A stretch of DNA of 64,000 nt from Desulfobacteraceae bacterium Eth-SRB2 (GCA_004193595.1 RPGQ01000077.1:1-64000), one strand, 5' to 3'. Positions 54,195 through 63,334 are shown, counted from the stretch's first letter. Numbers and translations: made by a program. The notes: generated from the letters alone by a model not told the origin.

Positions 54195-54345
54195 GACGGT
54201 TTCGTAAAAAGTTCAAACTCCCCCGCCAAACATAGGCGGGATAAAAAGGCGTCGCAAATTTTATAATCATGAGGCGTACTTATCGTACGTTGAATGATTG
54301 CGAAATGCAGCACAACGCAGAAGTTGGACTTTTTACGAGACCGTC
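54195..54345. repeat. MITE-like element 'TCGTAAAAAGTC', copy 2
   Basis: The left end GACGGTTTCGTAAAAAGTT and the right end GACTTTTTACGAGACCGTC are inverted repeats, 151 bp overall, with a different core from the copy at 48341-48465. Confidence 0.75.
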
Positions 54346-54459
54346 AGTTATTTAATGAGGTATATTTATGATTGAGTATGGCTTGCTAAAATCTGCAAGC
54401 CGGGAAGTTTGCTTCATGTTAAATAATTCAAAGAAAAATGATGGTATTTTTTGTTTTTC

Positions 54460-54487
54460 TTGACATTTCAAATTATTACGATAAATT
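54460..54487 (+). promoter_or_regulatory. Possible sigma-70-type promoter of the AOR gene
   Basis: TTGACA at 54460-54465 and TAAATT at 54482-54487 are 16 bp apart, about 90 bp before the AOR start. The -10 match is only partial. Confidence 0.3.
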
Positions 54488-54577
54488 TCGTGGCAGTACG
54501 ACATTTTGTAATCCATCAGATTATTGAAATGATCGGATCATGCGTTAATATCCTTGAACCGTGCAATGGAGGTTATC

Positions 54578-56314
54578 ATGGACAAAATTCTAAGAATCAA
54601 TATGGGAAATGAAGGTGGACCTCAAGCCAGTGAAGAACCGTTGGGTAATTATGCCGGTTTGGCCGGTCGCGGCATGACATCGGCAATTATTGCCAAAGAA
54701 GTGCCGCCGCTTTGTCACCCGCTCGGCAAATTCAATAAACTCATCATTGCCCCCGGAATGCTTAGCGGAAGCCATGCCGCTCAGTCCGGAAGAGTTTCGG
54801 TGGGGTGTAAAAGTCCCCTTACCGGCGGAATTAAGGAAGCCAATGCCGGTGGTCAGGGTGCTCAAGTCCTCGCCCGTTTGGGCTTTGCCGCCATTGTACT
54901 GGAAGGCAAACCCAAAGAAGACACTCTCTATAAAGTGCTTATTAACAAAAACGGAGTAGAAATAATTCCCGATAACCGTCTTAAAATGCTGGGGAACTAC
55001 GATTTGATCGATAAGATAAAGTCGGAATACGGTGACACGGTTGCCTGCATCTCCATCGGTCCGGCCGGCGAAATGAAAATGTCCGCCGCCACGGTAGCCT
55101 TTACCGACCCGGAACAACGACCGACTCGTCATGCGGGTCGCGGCGGTGTGGGAGCGGTTATGGGGGCCAAAGGCGTCAAGGTCATGGTGCTGGATGATAG
55201 CGGAATGCCAATGAGGTCTCCCAAGAATCCGGAAAAGTTTAAAGCGGCAAATAAGGCATTTGTCAAGGGTCTGAAAAAACATCCCATAACAGGCCAGGGG
55301 CTTCCTTCATTCGGAACCAACATATTGACTCGTGTGATTAACGATGCGGGCGCATTACCCGTTCACAATTTTAAAACCGGCCGCTTTGACGGCGCCGACA
55401 ATATCAGCGGCGAAACTCAGTCGGAGATCATGAAGTCCCGGGGCGGTACGGTTGCAAAAGGCTGTCACAAAGGCTGCGTCATCCGGTGCTCGGGCATCTA
55501 TAATGATAAAGACGGCAACTATCTGACCAAACGTACGGAATATGAGACGGTTTGGGCTCACGGCGCCAACTGCGGCATTGACGATATGGATGTCATTGCC
55601 ATGCTTGACCGCCTGGATGATGATTACGGTCTGGATACCATCGAAATGGGAGCTGCCATTGGTGTGGCCATGGAGGCCGGGCTGGCCAGATTCGGTGATG
55701 GCGAAGCTGCCATTACCCTTTTAAAAGAAGTCGGTAACGGCACGCCGCTGGGGCGTATTCTCGGAAACGGGGCCGCCGTAACCGGCAAGGTTTTTGGTGT
55801 TGAACGGGTTCCCGTGGTCAAGGGCCAGGCCCTGCCGGCTTACGATCCCCGCGCGGTCCAGGGTATTGGGGTCACCTACGCCACCAGCACCATGGGCGCC
55901 GACCACACGGCCGGCTATGCGATCACCGCCAATATTCTCGGTGTGGGCGGCACCGTGGACCCCCTGAAACCTGAAGGTCAGGTAGCGCTTTCCCGAAACC
56001 TCCAGATTGCCACGGCCGCTATCGATGCAACCGGATTTTGTTTGTTTATTGCTCTTGCCATTCTGGATCAGGAGGATACATTCAATGCCATGATTGACAT
56101 GCTCGGCGCATTCACCGGTCAAAATTTTACTGCTGACCACGTAGTAGAATTAGGGAAAAAGATACTTGACTATGAAAGAGATTTCAATACCCGGGCAGGC
56201 TTCACATCAAAGCAGGATCGGCTCCCGGATTTCTTTAAAAATGAACCTCTGACGCCCCACAATGTAACTTTTAAGGTCAAAGACCAAGAACTCGATCAGG
56301 TATTTAACTGGTAA
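54578..56314 (+). CDS. Aldehyde:ferredoxin oxidoreductase (tungsten-type AOR)
   Basis: About 578 residues. The N-terminal AOR domain holds VGCKSPLTGGIKEANAGGQGAQVLARLGFAAIVLEGK and PTRHAGRGGVGAVMGAKGVKVMVL (pterin-binding). The C-terminal domains hold a Cys set GCHKGCVIRCSG (iron-sulfur ligands; spaced C-x3-C-x3-C rather than the usual C-x2-C-x3-C) and DATGFCLF near the end. It would oxidise aldehydes to acids with ferredoxin as acceptor. The ATG at 54578 has GGAGG 5 nt upstream. It converges with a 2-oxoacid:ferredoxin oxidoreductase, another ferredoxin-linked enzyme. Confidence 0.9.
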   Translation: MDKILRINMGNEGGPQASEEPLGNYAGLAGRGMTSAIIAKEVPPLCHPLGKFNKLIIAPGMLSGSHAAQSGRVSVGCKSPLTGGIKEANAGGQGAQVLARLGFAAIVLEGKPKEDTLYKVLINKNGVEIIPDNRLKMLGNYDLIDKIKSEYGDTVACISIGPAGEMKMSAATVAFTDPEQRPTRHAGRGGVGAVMGAKGVKVMVLDDSGMPMRSPKNPEKFKAANKAFVKGLKKHPITGQGLPSFGTNILTRVINDAGALPVHNFKTGRFDGADNISGETQSEIMKSRGGTVAKGCHKGCVIRCSGIYNDKDGNYLTKRTEYETVWAHGANCGIDDMDVIAMLDRLDDDYGLDTIEMGAAIGVAMEAGLARFGDGEAAITLLKEVGNGTPLGRILGNGAAVTGKVFGVERVPVVKGQALPAYDPRAVQGIGVTYATSTMGADHTAGYAITANILGVGGTVDPLKPEGQVALSRNLQIATAAIDATGFCLFIALAILDQEDTFNAMIDMLGAFTGQNFTADHVVELGKKILDYERDFNTRAGFTSKQDRLPDFFKNEPLTPHNVTFKVKDQELDQVFNW

Positions 56315-56334
56315 CCAAACCATAAACTTCCGGT

Positions 56335-56518
56335 GTGTGTAATTCACTGATGTTGGTTAACGGCGGTCATTTATTACTTTCCATCGGAATTCGAAGGTCT
56401 GGTTTCAGGTGTCGGGTGTCAGGTGTCAGAAGGACAAACGTAAGAGCTGACACCTGAACACTGACACCTGAAACCTGGATTGCTTGAGCTAAATCACCAA
56501 CAATCTTGATTTACACCC
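56335..56518. repeat. Left copy of an inverted repeat of about 183 bp
   Basis: From GTGTGTAATTCACTGATG through GATTTACACCC it is the reverse complement of 59328-59510 with about five mismatches. It includes reiterated CAGGTGTC units. It lies downstream of AOR and of the convergent oxidoreductase gene. Confidence 0.9.
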
Positions 56519-56616
56519 ACTTCCGGTTAAGAGATTCACGGTTACAACAATTTTTTTTTGATTTTGAATCCAAGGGGAGTCCGGACCGTCCGGTTCTACT
56601 TTTCGCCACAGTGGGG

Positions 56617-57918
56617 TTATGCTCCGAGGCCCTTAACCCGCTCAACAAGATCTAAAGCAGATGCCAGGATTTTATCCTGAAATCGGTAGGCAAGGGCGAA
56701 TTCAAGCATATCAAGATAGATTACCCTGTCGAGTTTGGCCAAAACGGACAGAGCCGCCAGAGCCCGGTCATTGGATTTAATCTTCTGTGCTTTAAAATTC
56801 GGCTGTTGCACCTCGGCATTACACGGCGGCAAATTGATTTCCTCTGCCCGGATGATCAGTGTGTTTTTATCAAGATCATCAAAAAGATGTTTTCGACGGT
56901 CCACGCCTTCCTGGCTGAGGGCCAAAACAACATCGGGGGTTGTTATACCCGTGTAGCCGATCTCTTCCGGAGAAAAAACCACTTCACTGATGCAAGCTCC
57001 TCTTAACACGGTAATATCGTATTCATTTTTCTGTGTTACGTTGAGTCCTGCCGTGAGACCGGCCAGGCATAAAATTTCTCCGGCGGTTATGATCCGTTGA
57101 CCGGCACTCCCTAAAATGACCACCTCTTTTCTGCCGGAATCAGGGGCGTGGAATTTTGTCTCAATTTTGGCCGGTGAAGGAACAGGCTTTTGTTGGGCAG
57201 CCAGTTCCCTGTAATGACGGCCATATTCTTTTCTGATGTTTTCAGGTATGGGATTTGTTATAGATGGGAGTTTGGCAAGGGAATTTTCGATGATTTGAGG
57301 CGTCATTTTGTTGCGTTTAGTATACCGTCCCGGACATATTCCCCAGATGTCGATGATTGAAAATCCCTCAAAGCCAATGGCATTTTCTATTTCTCGGGCA
57401 AGGTCCTTTGCATAACTCGAACAGCGCATGACATAAGCAGCTCCTGCGGAAGACACGACCCCACACACGTCCAGCGGGCGTTCCAGTTTGTTCAGAAACC
57501 CGGACCCCACCTGAACTTCCGAAGGGGTTGTCGCTGAAAACTGGCCGCCGGTCATGCCAAAATTGAAATTGTTTAAAATAAGCAACGTGATATCGAGATT
57601 GCGGCGGCAGGCTGAAAGAATATGGGCTCCGCCGATACCGAGACCGCCGTCTCCCATTGTAACAATAACCGTTAACTCTGGCCGGGTCATCTTCAGGCCG
57701 GCGGCATAGGTCAGGGCACGGCCGTGAAGCCCGTGCAACGCGTGGGTGTGAAAAAATGTATCAAAAAGACCGGAACACCCGATATCGGTAACAATAACAA
57801 TCTGTTCTCAGCTCAAGCCCATATTCTGAAAAGCCTTGTCAAGACCGTGTGTAATCCGTTCATGGGAGCAACCCGGGCAAAATACCGGCGGCCTGCCGGT
57901 ATTCAATACACTAGACAT
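56617..57918 (-). pseudogene. korB: 2-oxoacid:ferredoxin oxidoreductase beta-gamma fusion with an internal UGA
   Basis: The frame from the ATG at 57918 encodes 433 residues but contains one in-frame TGA at 57808-57810 (codon 37, between MGLS and EQIVIVTDIGCSG). The beta half (about 1-220) has FCPGCSH, IGCSGLFDTFFHTHALHGLHGRA and the TPP motif MGDGGLGIGG...NNFNFGMTGGQ. The gamma half (about 240-425) has VVILGSAGQRIITAGEILCLAGL and RGACISEVVFS. The start overlaps the alpha-gene stop (ATGTCTAG). The UGA position is not an expected catalytic Cys, so a nonsense mutation or sequence error is likelier than selenocysteine, but readthrough cannot be excluded. Confidence 0.8.
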
Positions 57919-59033
57919 GGGCGATCACCTCCTGGATCCGTTGCGGGGGTATCAGCCGTCCATCCATTTGACCCAGGAAGTCCACCTTCTTATCCGGAAG
58001 GGTGCGTTCTATCTCTCTGACATACTGGCCCAGGTTCATCTCCACCACCACAACACGGCTGACGTTCCCGGCTTTTTCCCTGATCAGATCTTGGGGCACG
58101 GGCCAGAGCGTTTTGAGAATTAAAAGCGATACCGCCGTGCCATATTTTTTTTTGCGCGTTATATACATCCCGTGCAGCCCGGGCCGTAACCCCATAGGTC
58201 AACAGCAGGGTATCGGCGCCTTGCTCCGGGTATGATTCGTAAAAACTGAACCCGGTCACTGTTGAAAGAAGCTTGGTTTTAAGCCGTTCCTGGATTTTTG
58301 CAATCTTATCGGAATCTGTCGTAATATATCCGTCAGGGCCGTGAGTCGAAGACGTCTGGCGTACCGGCACATTTCCTCCTATGGGTAGGAAATAAGGGGT
58401 CAACTGTCCTGAAGAGGTCTCAAAAGGGACAAAGGGTTTCCCGGGAGGAGGAACTGAGCGCTCTATAATTTCGGGTTTTGCAATGGCATGGATATCGATA
58501 TTCTCCCGGGTCATGGCAATTTCTTTATTAGAAGCAATAAATACCGGGCACCTGAATTTTTCGGCAAGGTTAAAGGCCTGAATTGTCAAAAAATAGCAGT
58601 CCTTGACATCTACCGGCGCCAGTACAATTACCGGCAACCCCCCGCTGTTGCCCCAGCGTAAAAATTGAATATCTCCGTCAGCACCGCGGGTGGCCGAACC
58701 GGTGGATGGGCCGAGCCTTTGAACATCTACAATGACAATGGGGATTTCGCTTCCAATGGCAAAGGAAATATGTTCGCTATAAAGACTGATACCCGCCCCC
58801 GATGTTGCGGTCATAACCTTTCGGCCTGCCATTGATGCGCCCAGACAGTAGCCGATTGAAGCAATTTCATCCTCGCCCTGGATGCATATGCCGCCCAAAG
58901 GAGGCAAAAGCTTGAGCAGGATATTAAATATTGTAGTGGCCGGAGTAATCGGGTATCCGGCAAAAAAGCGACATTCTGAAGCAACAGCTCCCCAGGCAAT
59001 TGCCTCATTACCCTCCATAAGACAAAAAGCCAT
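57911..59033 (-). pseudogene. korA: 2-oxoacid:ferredoxin oxidoreductase alpha subunit with a frameshift
   Basis: The N-terminal 295 codons read MAFCLMEGNEAIAWGAVASECRFFAGYPITPATTIFN, with SGAGISLYSEHISFA and VIVDVQRLGPSTGSATRGADGD, as in KorA-type alpha subunits. At a run of nine A's on the coding strand (58145-58153) the frame changes; the expected C-terminus (KKYGTAVSLLILKTLWPVPQDLI...VVVVEMNLGQYVREIER) continues in the next frame to the TAG at 57911. The total span is 1123 nt, one more than a multiple of three, which fits a single extra base. Slippage at A9, error or true inactivation are all possible. Confidence 0.85.
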
Positions 59034-59075
59034 TTTTACGCCTCCATACGGGCATTAAAAGCTCATGTGGTCGCA

Positions 59076-59147
59076 GTAACTTCTCAATACGTTCCGGTGT
59101 ATTAAACGATCCTATTAACCCGAATCCATAATTTATTGAGATGTTAC
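59076..59147. repeat. 72-bp palindromic element, copy C (inverted orientation)
   Basis: It starts GTAACTTCTCAATACG and ends ATTTATTGAGATGTTAC, the reverse complement layout of copy A and the same length. It lies about 40 bp upstream of the korA start. Confidence 0.75.
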
Positions 59148-59327
59148 TGGTAGCGGACATAACCCATTGAAAAATAGGCAAAAAGATGTAAGGTCTGAAA
59201 TTAAAAGAAGTCTATCACACAAGTTTTTGAAATGTAAATATTATTTACCTGCAAATGTCAAATTTGCCGGGGGCGCAAGGCAGTTCTGCCAGGGAGGGAT
59301 CGTCAATTACTTAAACGTGAACCCAGG

Positions 59328-59510
59328 GGTGTAAATCAAAATTGTTGGTGATTTAGCTCAAGCAATCCAGGTTTCAGGTGTCAGTGTTCAGGTGTCAGCT
59401 CTTACGTTCGTCCTCCTGACACCTGACACCCGACACCTGAAACCAGACCTTCGAATTCCAATGGAAAGTAATAAATGACCGCTGTTAACCAACATCAGTG
59501 AATTACACAC
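59328..59510. repeat. Right copy of the inverted repeat of about 183 bp
   Basis: From GGGTGTAAATCAAAATTG to GTGAATTACACAC, inverted relative to 56335-56518. The pair encloses both oxidoreductase genes (about 2.8 kb between the copies). Confidence 0.9.
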
Positions 59511-59519
59511 TGAACCCAG

Positions 59520-59700
59520 GGCTTGGCCCCAATTGGAATGTTGGGTTCTGGGGAAATGGAAAGTTGGGGTATTGTAAAATTCTTCTTGACAGGAATTAAG
59601 TAGAGGAATGTCATTTTCTTTGAATCATCATTCCATCATTTCATCATTCCATGTCCTTGCTAAAAATATAAGTCTAAGGAAACCCTTTATTTTCATTAAA
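59520..59700. repeat. Further copy of the 'CCCCAATTGGAAT' family
   Basis: GGCCCCAATTGGAATGTTGG and, inverted, CATTCCATCATTTCATCATTCCATG flank AT-rich DNA, as in the element at 4531-4664. Confidence 0.5.
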
Positions 59701-59719
59701 TTTAATAACTTCCGAGACG

Positions 59720-61099
59720 TTAATTCGGTAGATTTCCTGCGATTTCTTCGCTCAATTGATCATACTGATCCGGAAATGGATCGTTATTTAAATAGATAAC
59801 CCGTGGTTGGTCTGATAATTTGTTGAGTAGTTGCTGATGCTCGTGCTCATTAAAGAAATCATTTATAATAGCGCTGAGCTGATTCCGAAGCACGGAATAG
59901 GAATAGTGTCGCCAGGCAACTTCATAGTTATTGTTTACCATTTTTTGCCGTCGCTCTCGGGATTCAAGAATTTCTTTTACCTTTTGAACGGTTTTTTTGG
60001 TGATAAATCCATCCATGACCGCCAGATCAAAGCCCCTGGGTTCTATATCCTTAATAAATATGGAATATCGATTGACCAATAACGGCTTTTTAAAGTAGAT
60101 CGCTTCAAGAAAGGCATTGCCGAATCCTTCATAAAGGCTGGGGTATGTGATAAAATCTGCATGGGGATAAATATCCCATAGAGAATAATTTTTTTGACAA
60201 TTTCCGTTATAAAAGGGATCTACAATCTTTGGTGTTATCATACGAAGATCTACCTGGTGTTCTAAGGCATAATCTTTAAGCCATTCGGCGTATTCAAAGC
60301 CTTCGTCACCGGCTTCATGTGAGATCACCAATTTATAACGAGGATCATTAAGCTCCTTCACCAATTCAATGGCTTGCTCGATACCTTTTCGGCGAATAAT
60401 TCGTGTGGGTTGTAAAATCATTTTATCGTCGGTCTTCAAACCTATGGACTTTCGGAAAGCCTCAGTCCTTTTTTTATCCACTAAAGGTGGATTTTCAAAG
60501 TCCAGAACATTGGGTATGATGATGGATGAAATTCCGGTTCGCAGAGCCAACTGCTCTTGGGCTTCCGAATTAATAACCACATGCTTGATGTTGGGCAAAC
60601 TGGGGGGAAAGGCCATTCGCAGGTAATCGTTTACCGCATTAGGTGAAAACCGATCTCTTTCCCAATAGAAATCATGGTGGTGAGCTATTGTGGGAATCTG
60701 GGTTTCCGCAATTACTTCGGATAACGCCAACCCTAATGGAATGTGAATCGGTATTGTCAGTGCATTTTCGACAATCAAAAGATCAATTTTAAACCGGTCG
60801 ATAAAACAATGGAGTTGAACTTTCAATAGTGATCTTAATGTATGAATTGCCTCAGTAACAGAAGGCTTTCGCCCTTTTCTGCCCAGGACCTGTTCATTGA
60901 TCCATTGATTTTGAACATGCAAAAAATGAGATTCGGAGACAAGGAAACTTTTTTCCGGGTCCCGATCCAGCTCTCCCGCGAACCAGAAACAGCGGGAACC
61001 ATTTTTTTCAAGAACCTGTGCCCACTTACTCGCTTCTAAGGAGACACCATCAGTACCTGCAAACCGTGTTGAAATAAAACCGATGTTTTTTCGCTTCAT
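59720..61099 (-). CDS. Glycosyltransferase family 4
   Basis: 459 residues. The N-terminus FISTRFAGTDGVSLEASKWAQVLEKNG is the acceptor-domain loop of GT-B enzymes; AHHHDFYWERDRFSPNAVNDYL follows; the donor domain has QPTRIIRRKGIEQAIELV and YPSLYEGFGNAFLEAIYFKKPLLVNRY. It resembles glucosylglycerate-type mannosyl/glucosyltransferases in layout, but this is only a suggestion. It is separate from the main polysaccharide locus. Confidence 0.82.
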   Translation of the reverse strand: MKRKNIGFISTRFAGTDGVSLEASKWAQVLEKNGSRCFWFAGELDRDPEKSFLVSESHFLHVQNQWINEQVLGRKGRKPSVTEAIHTLRSLLKVQLHCFIDRFKIDLLIVENALTIPIHIPLGLALSEVIAETQIPTIAHHHDFYWERDRFSPNAVNDYLRMAFPPSLPNIKHVVINSEAQEQLALRTGISSIIIPNVLDFENPPLVDKKRTEAFRKSIGLKTDDKMILQPTRIIRRKGIEQAIELVKELNDPRYKLVISHEAGDEGFEYAEWLKDYALEHQVDLRMITPKIVDPFYNGNCQKNYSLWDIYPHADFITYPSLYEGFGNAFLEAIYFKKPLLVNRYSIFIKDIEPRGFDLAVMDGFITKKTVQKVKEILESRERRQKMVNNNYEVAWRHYSYSVLRNQLSAIINDFFNEHEHQQLLNKLSDQPRVIYLNNDPFPDQYDQLSEEIAGNLPN

Positions 61100-61109
61100 T
61101 AGTTTATGA

Positions 61110-61464
61110 ATCCATCCTTAAGCATATTTAAAAGTTAAGAATATCTTTCTTCAACCGCGTAATAAAGGAAGTTCTTTATGTTTTTATGTGGTGTTACTGT
61201 CAAATCTATGCAAAAGTCGGGCCAAATGACTCATATTAAATAAGACAATATATATCAATTGGTTAGATTCATGAGCATAAAAACCGACCTGCAATATATG
61301 GGTGATAATTCTTGACGAACTAGGAAATTTATTTCATAATATGAAAAGTATTATACACTTTTGAAGCAATGCTTAGGGTAAAAAAGTTTGAAAGGTTATT
61401 CATCAACGGGACGTTCATGCAGAAAGTGCTTGACGTTGAATATTAAATATGAGACTTAAAGGTT
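61110..61464. other. Intergenic, no gene seen
   Basis: AT-rich; divides the divergent glycosyltransferase and RAYT genes. No hairpin of note was recognised. Confidence 0.4.
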
Positions 61465-62463
61465 ATGCCAAGATTAGCCAGATTAGATGCTCCCGGCGTG
61501 TTGCAACATGTCATGGGCCGGGGCATTGATCGAAAAAAAATATTTCTGAACGATACGGATCGCGATGATTTTATAGGACGCCTATCAGCACTGACCCAGG
61601 ATGGTGCCATGGAGATATATGCCTGGGTTTTGATGCCGAATCATTTTCATCTGCTTTGTAAAACAAAAAATCTGCCTTTGGCCTCTAGTATGCGCAGAAT
61701 TCTCACCGGCTATGTCGTAAATTTCAACAAGCGCCATCGCAGATACGGACATTTATTTCAAAACCGGTATAAGTCCATCGTTTGTCAGGAGGATGTTTAT
61801 CTGAAGGAACTGGTTCGATACATTCATCTGAATCTGTTGCGGACAGGTCTGGTTAAAGATCTTAAAGAGCTAAACCGGAATCCCTGGTCCGGTCACTCTG
61901 CTCTTTCCGGTAAAATTAAAAGGAAATGGCAGAATACAGAGTATGTGTTGTCTTTTTTCGGTAACTCCAAAAATCCAAGAAAGAATTATTTGCAATACGT
62001 TAAAAAAGGTATTGATCGGGGCCGCAGGCCGGAATTGGTTGGCGGAGGATTAATACGGAGCATGGGCGGCTGGCCGGCGGTTCTCGCGAGCCGAAAACGC
62101 GGTGAAAGACAGGTGGCTGACCAGCGGATACTGGGTGACGCAGATTTTGTCAAGCAAGTCATATCGGGTCTTGATGATCTTGTTAAAAAGAATTTAAGGC
62201 TGTCAGGACGGCGAATTGACATTAAAGCACTAGCCGAGAAGGTGTCTGAAAGATACAATGTTTCTATGGGTGAACTTCGGTCAGGGGGTCGAAGAAGAGC
62301 AGTGGTGAAAGCCAGGCGAGCAATGTCATGGATTGGTGTCAGGGAACTCGGTTATTCCGGGGCAGATGTTGCGAGATATCTTGGTGTTACAAACTCTTGC
62401 GTGACGCGAATGATATCAACAGGGAGGAAACAGGATATAGATGACATAAATTTAGATTTGTGA
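61465..62463 (+). CDS. REP-associated tyrosine transposase (RAYT) with DnaA-like C-terminal HTH
   Basis: 332 residues. The N-terminal Y1 transposase domain has MPRLARLDAPGVLQHVMGRGIDRKKIF, the HUH pair in MPNHFHLLCKT and the Tyr region in CQEDVYLKELVRYIHLNLLR. The C-terminal third (SERYNVSMGELRSGGRRRAVVKARRAMSWIGVRELGYSGADVARYLGVTNSCVTRMI) resembles a DnaA domain IV-type DNA-binding module. RAYTs act on REP-like palindromes in their own genomes; this window is unusually rich in such repeats, making it a candidate mobiliser. Confidence 0.9.
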   Translation: MPRLARLDAPGVLQHVMGRGIDRKKIFLNDTDRDDFIGRLSALTQDGAMEIYAWVLMPNHFHLLCKTKNLPLASSMRRILTGYVVNFNKRHRRYGHLFQNRYKSIVCQEDVYLKELVRYIHLNLLRTGLVKDLKELNRNPWSGHSALSGKIKRKWQNTEYVLSFFGNSKNPRKNYLQYVKKGIDRGRRPELVGGGLIRSMGGWPAVLASRKRGERQVADQRILGDADFVKQVISGLDDLVKKNLRLSGRRIDIKALAEKVSERYNVSMGELRSGGRRRAVVKARRAMSWIGVRELGYSGADVARYLGVTNSCVTRMISTGRKQDIDDINLDL

Positions 62464-62579
62464 ACGCTCTGCACGAACATCCCTATTACTCGTCCCCTAT
62501 TACTATTAAGTAAAGATCCTGGTCCAGAAGGCCCGGCTTTGATTATCCCCAGAGGGAATTTAGTTTGCCGGCATTTAAC

Positions 62580-62725
62580 GATTTACGGAGTATTGGAGTA
62601 TTGGAGTGGTGGAGTAATGGAAGAAACCCCTTTTTTCATCGCTCTCAGAAAACAGATCCCTGGAGAAAATCTGAAAATTTAAAGCTCTTTTTTTTAAACC
62701 AACACTCCATTACTCCGGTTGATTT
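62580..62725. repeat. Inverted repeat 'GGAGTAATGG/CCATTACTCC'
   Basis: TATTGGAGTGGTGGAGTAATGG and AACACTCCATTACTCCGG face each other around AT-rich DNA. Related to the family at 4531-4664. Confidence 0.5.
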
Positions 62726-62813
62726 ATACGGGCAGAGCCATTGATCTCTGACTCCCGCAATGCGGGACAGGCTTGGCCCTGAGGACCAGGTTTTTTAGAA
62801 CCCGATAAATTTC

Positions 62814-62970
62814 CACTCCTTAACCATCCAAGAATCATGCGAGTATCATAAAACCACAAACCTTGCCATACAGACCCGTCTCTGGCATTGTTCGCTCAAC
62901 ATTTGGTTTTTGCACGTTTAAATGCATATTTCCCATTTTTTTAAAAAAAACAAATAATTAGCTTGCTTTC
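62814..62970. repeat. Dispersed repeat of about 150 bp, copy 2 (upstream of the cold-shock gene)
   Basis: It matches 5382-5540 from CACTCCTTAACCATCCAAG through TTAGCTTGCTTTC, including CCGTCTCTGGCATTGTTCGC. It lies about 150 bp ahead of the cold-shock start and could include its promoter or leader. Confidence 0.65.
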
Positions 62971-63116
62971 TCTTTAAATAAAGATTATTATTTACTTAAT
63001 CAATTAAGCTCCGCTTAATCTATGGGACGGTTTTTTTCTGAAGGTACAATCCATTTGTCAAAGTGGCACCCTCCAGCTTGCGACGTTGAAAATTTTTAAG
63101 AAAGGAGGATGTTATC

Positions 63117-63317
63117 ATGACTAATGGAACTGTTAAATGGTTTAATGACCATAAAGGGTTCGGATTCATTGAGCAGGAAGACGGACCGGATGTGTTTGTT
63201 CATCATTCAGGAATCAATGCAGACGGTTTTAAATCCCTCAATGAAGGCGACCGGGTTTCCTTTGACATAGAGCAAGGACAAAAAGGTCCTGCCGCTGCAA
63301 ATGTCACTGTGATTTAA
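63117..63317 (+). CDS. Cold-shock domain protein (CspA family)
   Basis: 66 residues, an RNA chaperone. [32 protein letters not shown] contains RNP1 (KGFGFI) and RNP2 (VFVHH). AAAGGAGG lies 7 nt before the ATG. A long leader and a strong terminator make a monocistronic unit. Confidence 0.96.
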   Translation: MTNGTVKWFNDHKGFGFIEQEDGPDVFVHHSGINADGFKSLNEGDRVSFDIEQGQKGPAAANVTVI

Positions 63318-63334
63318 CCTTATGTTCTGAGTAA

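Noticed and set aside
57780-57812. Selenocysteine insertion at the UGA of the oxidoreductase beta/gamma gene
   Set aside because: The residue aligns to a variable position before EQIVIVTDIGCSG rather than a catalytic Cys, and no bSECIS-like hairpin with a suitable apical loop was seen. It is kept only as a possibility in the lesion finding.
63050-63085. Sigma-54 promoter (GTGGCACCCTCCAGCTTGCG) ahead of the cold-shock gene
   Set aside because: The GG and GC elements are 13 nt apart instead of 10.
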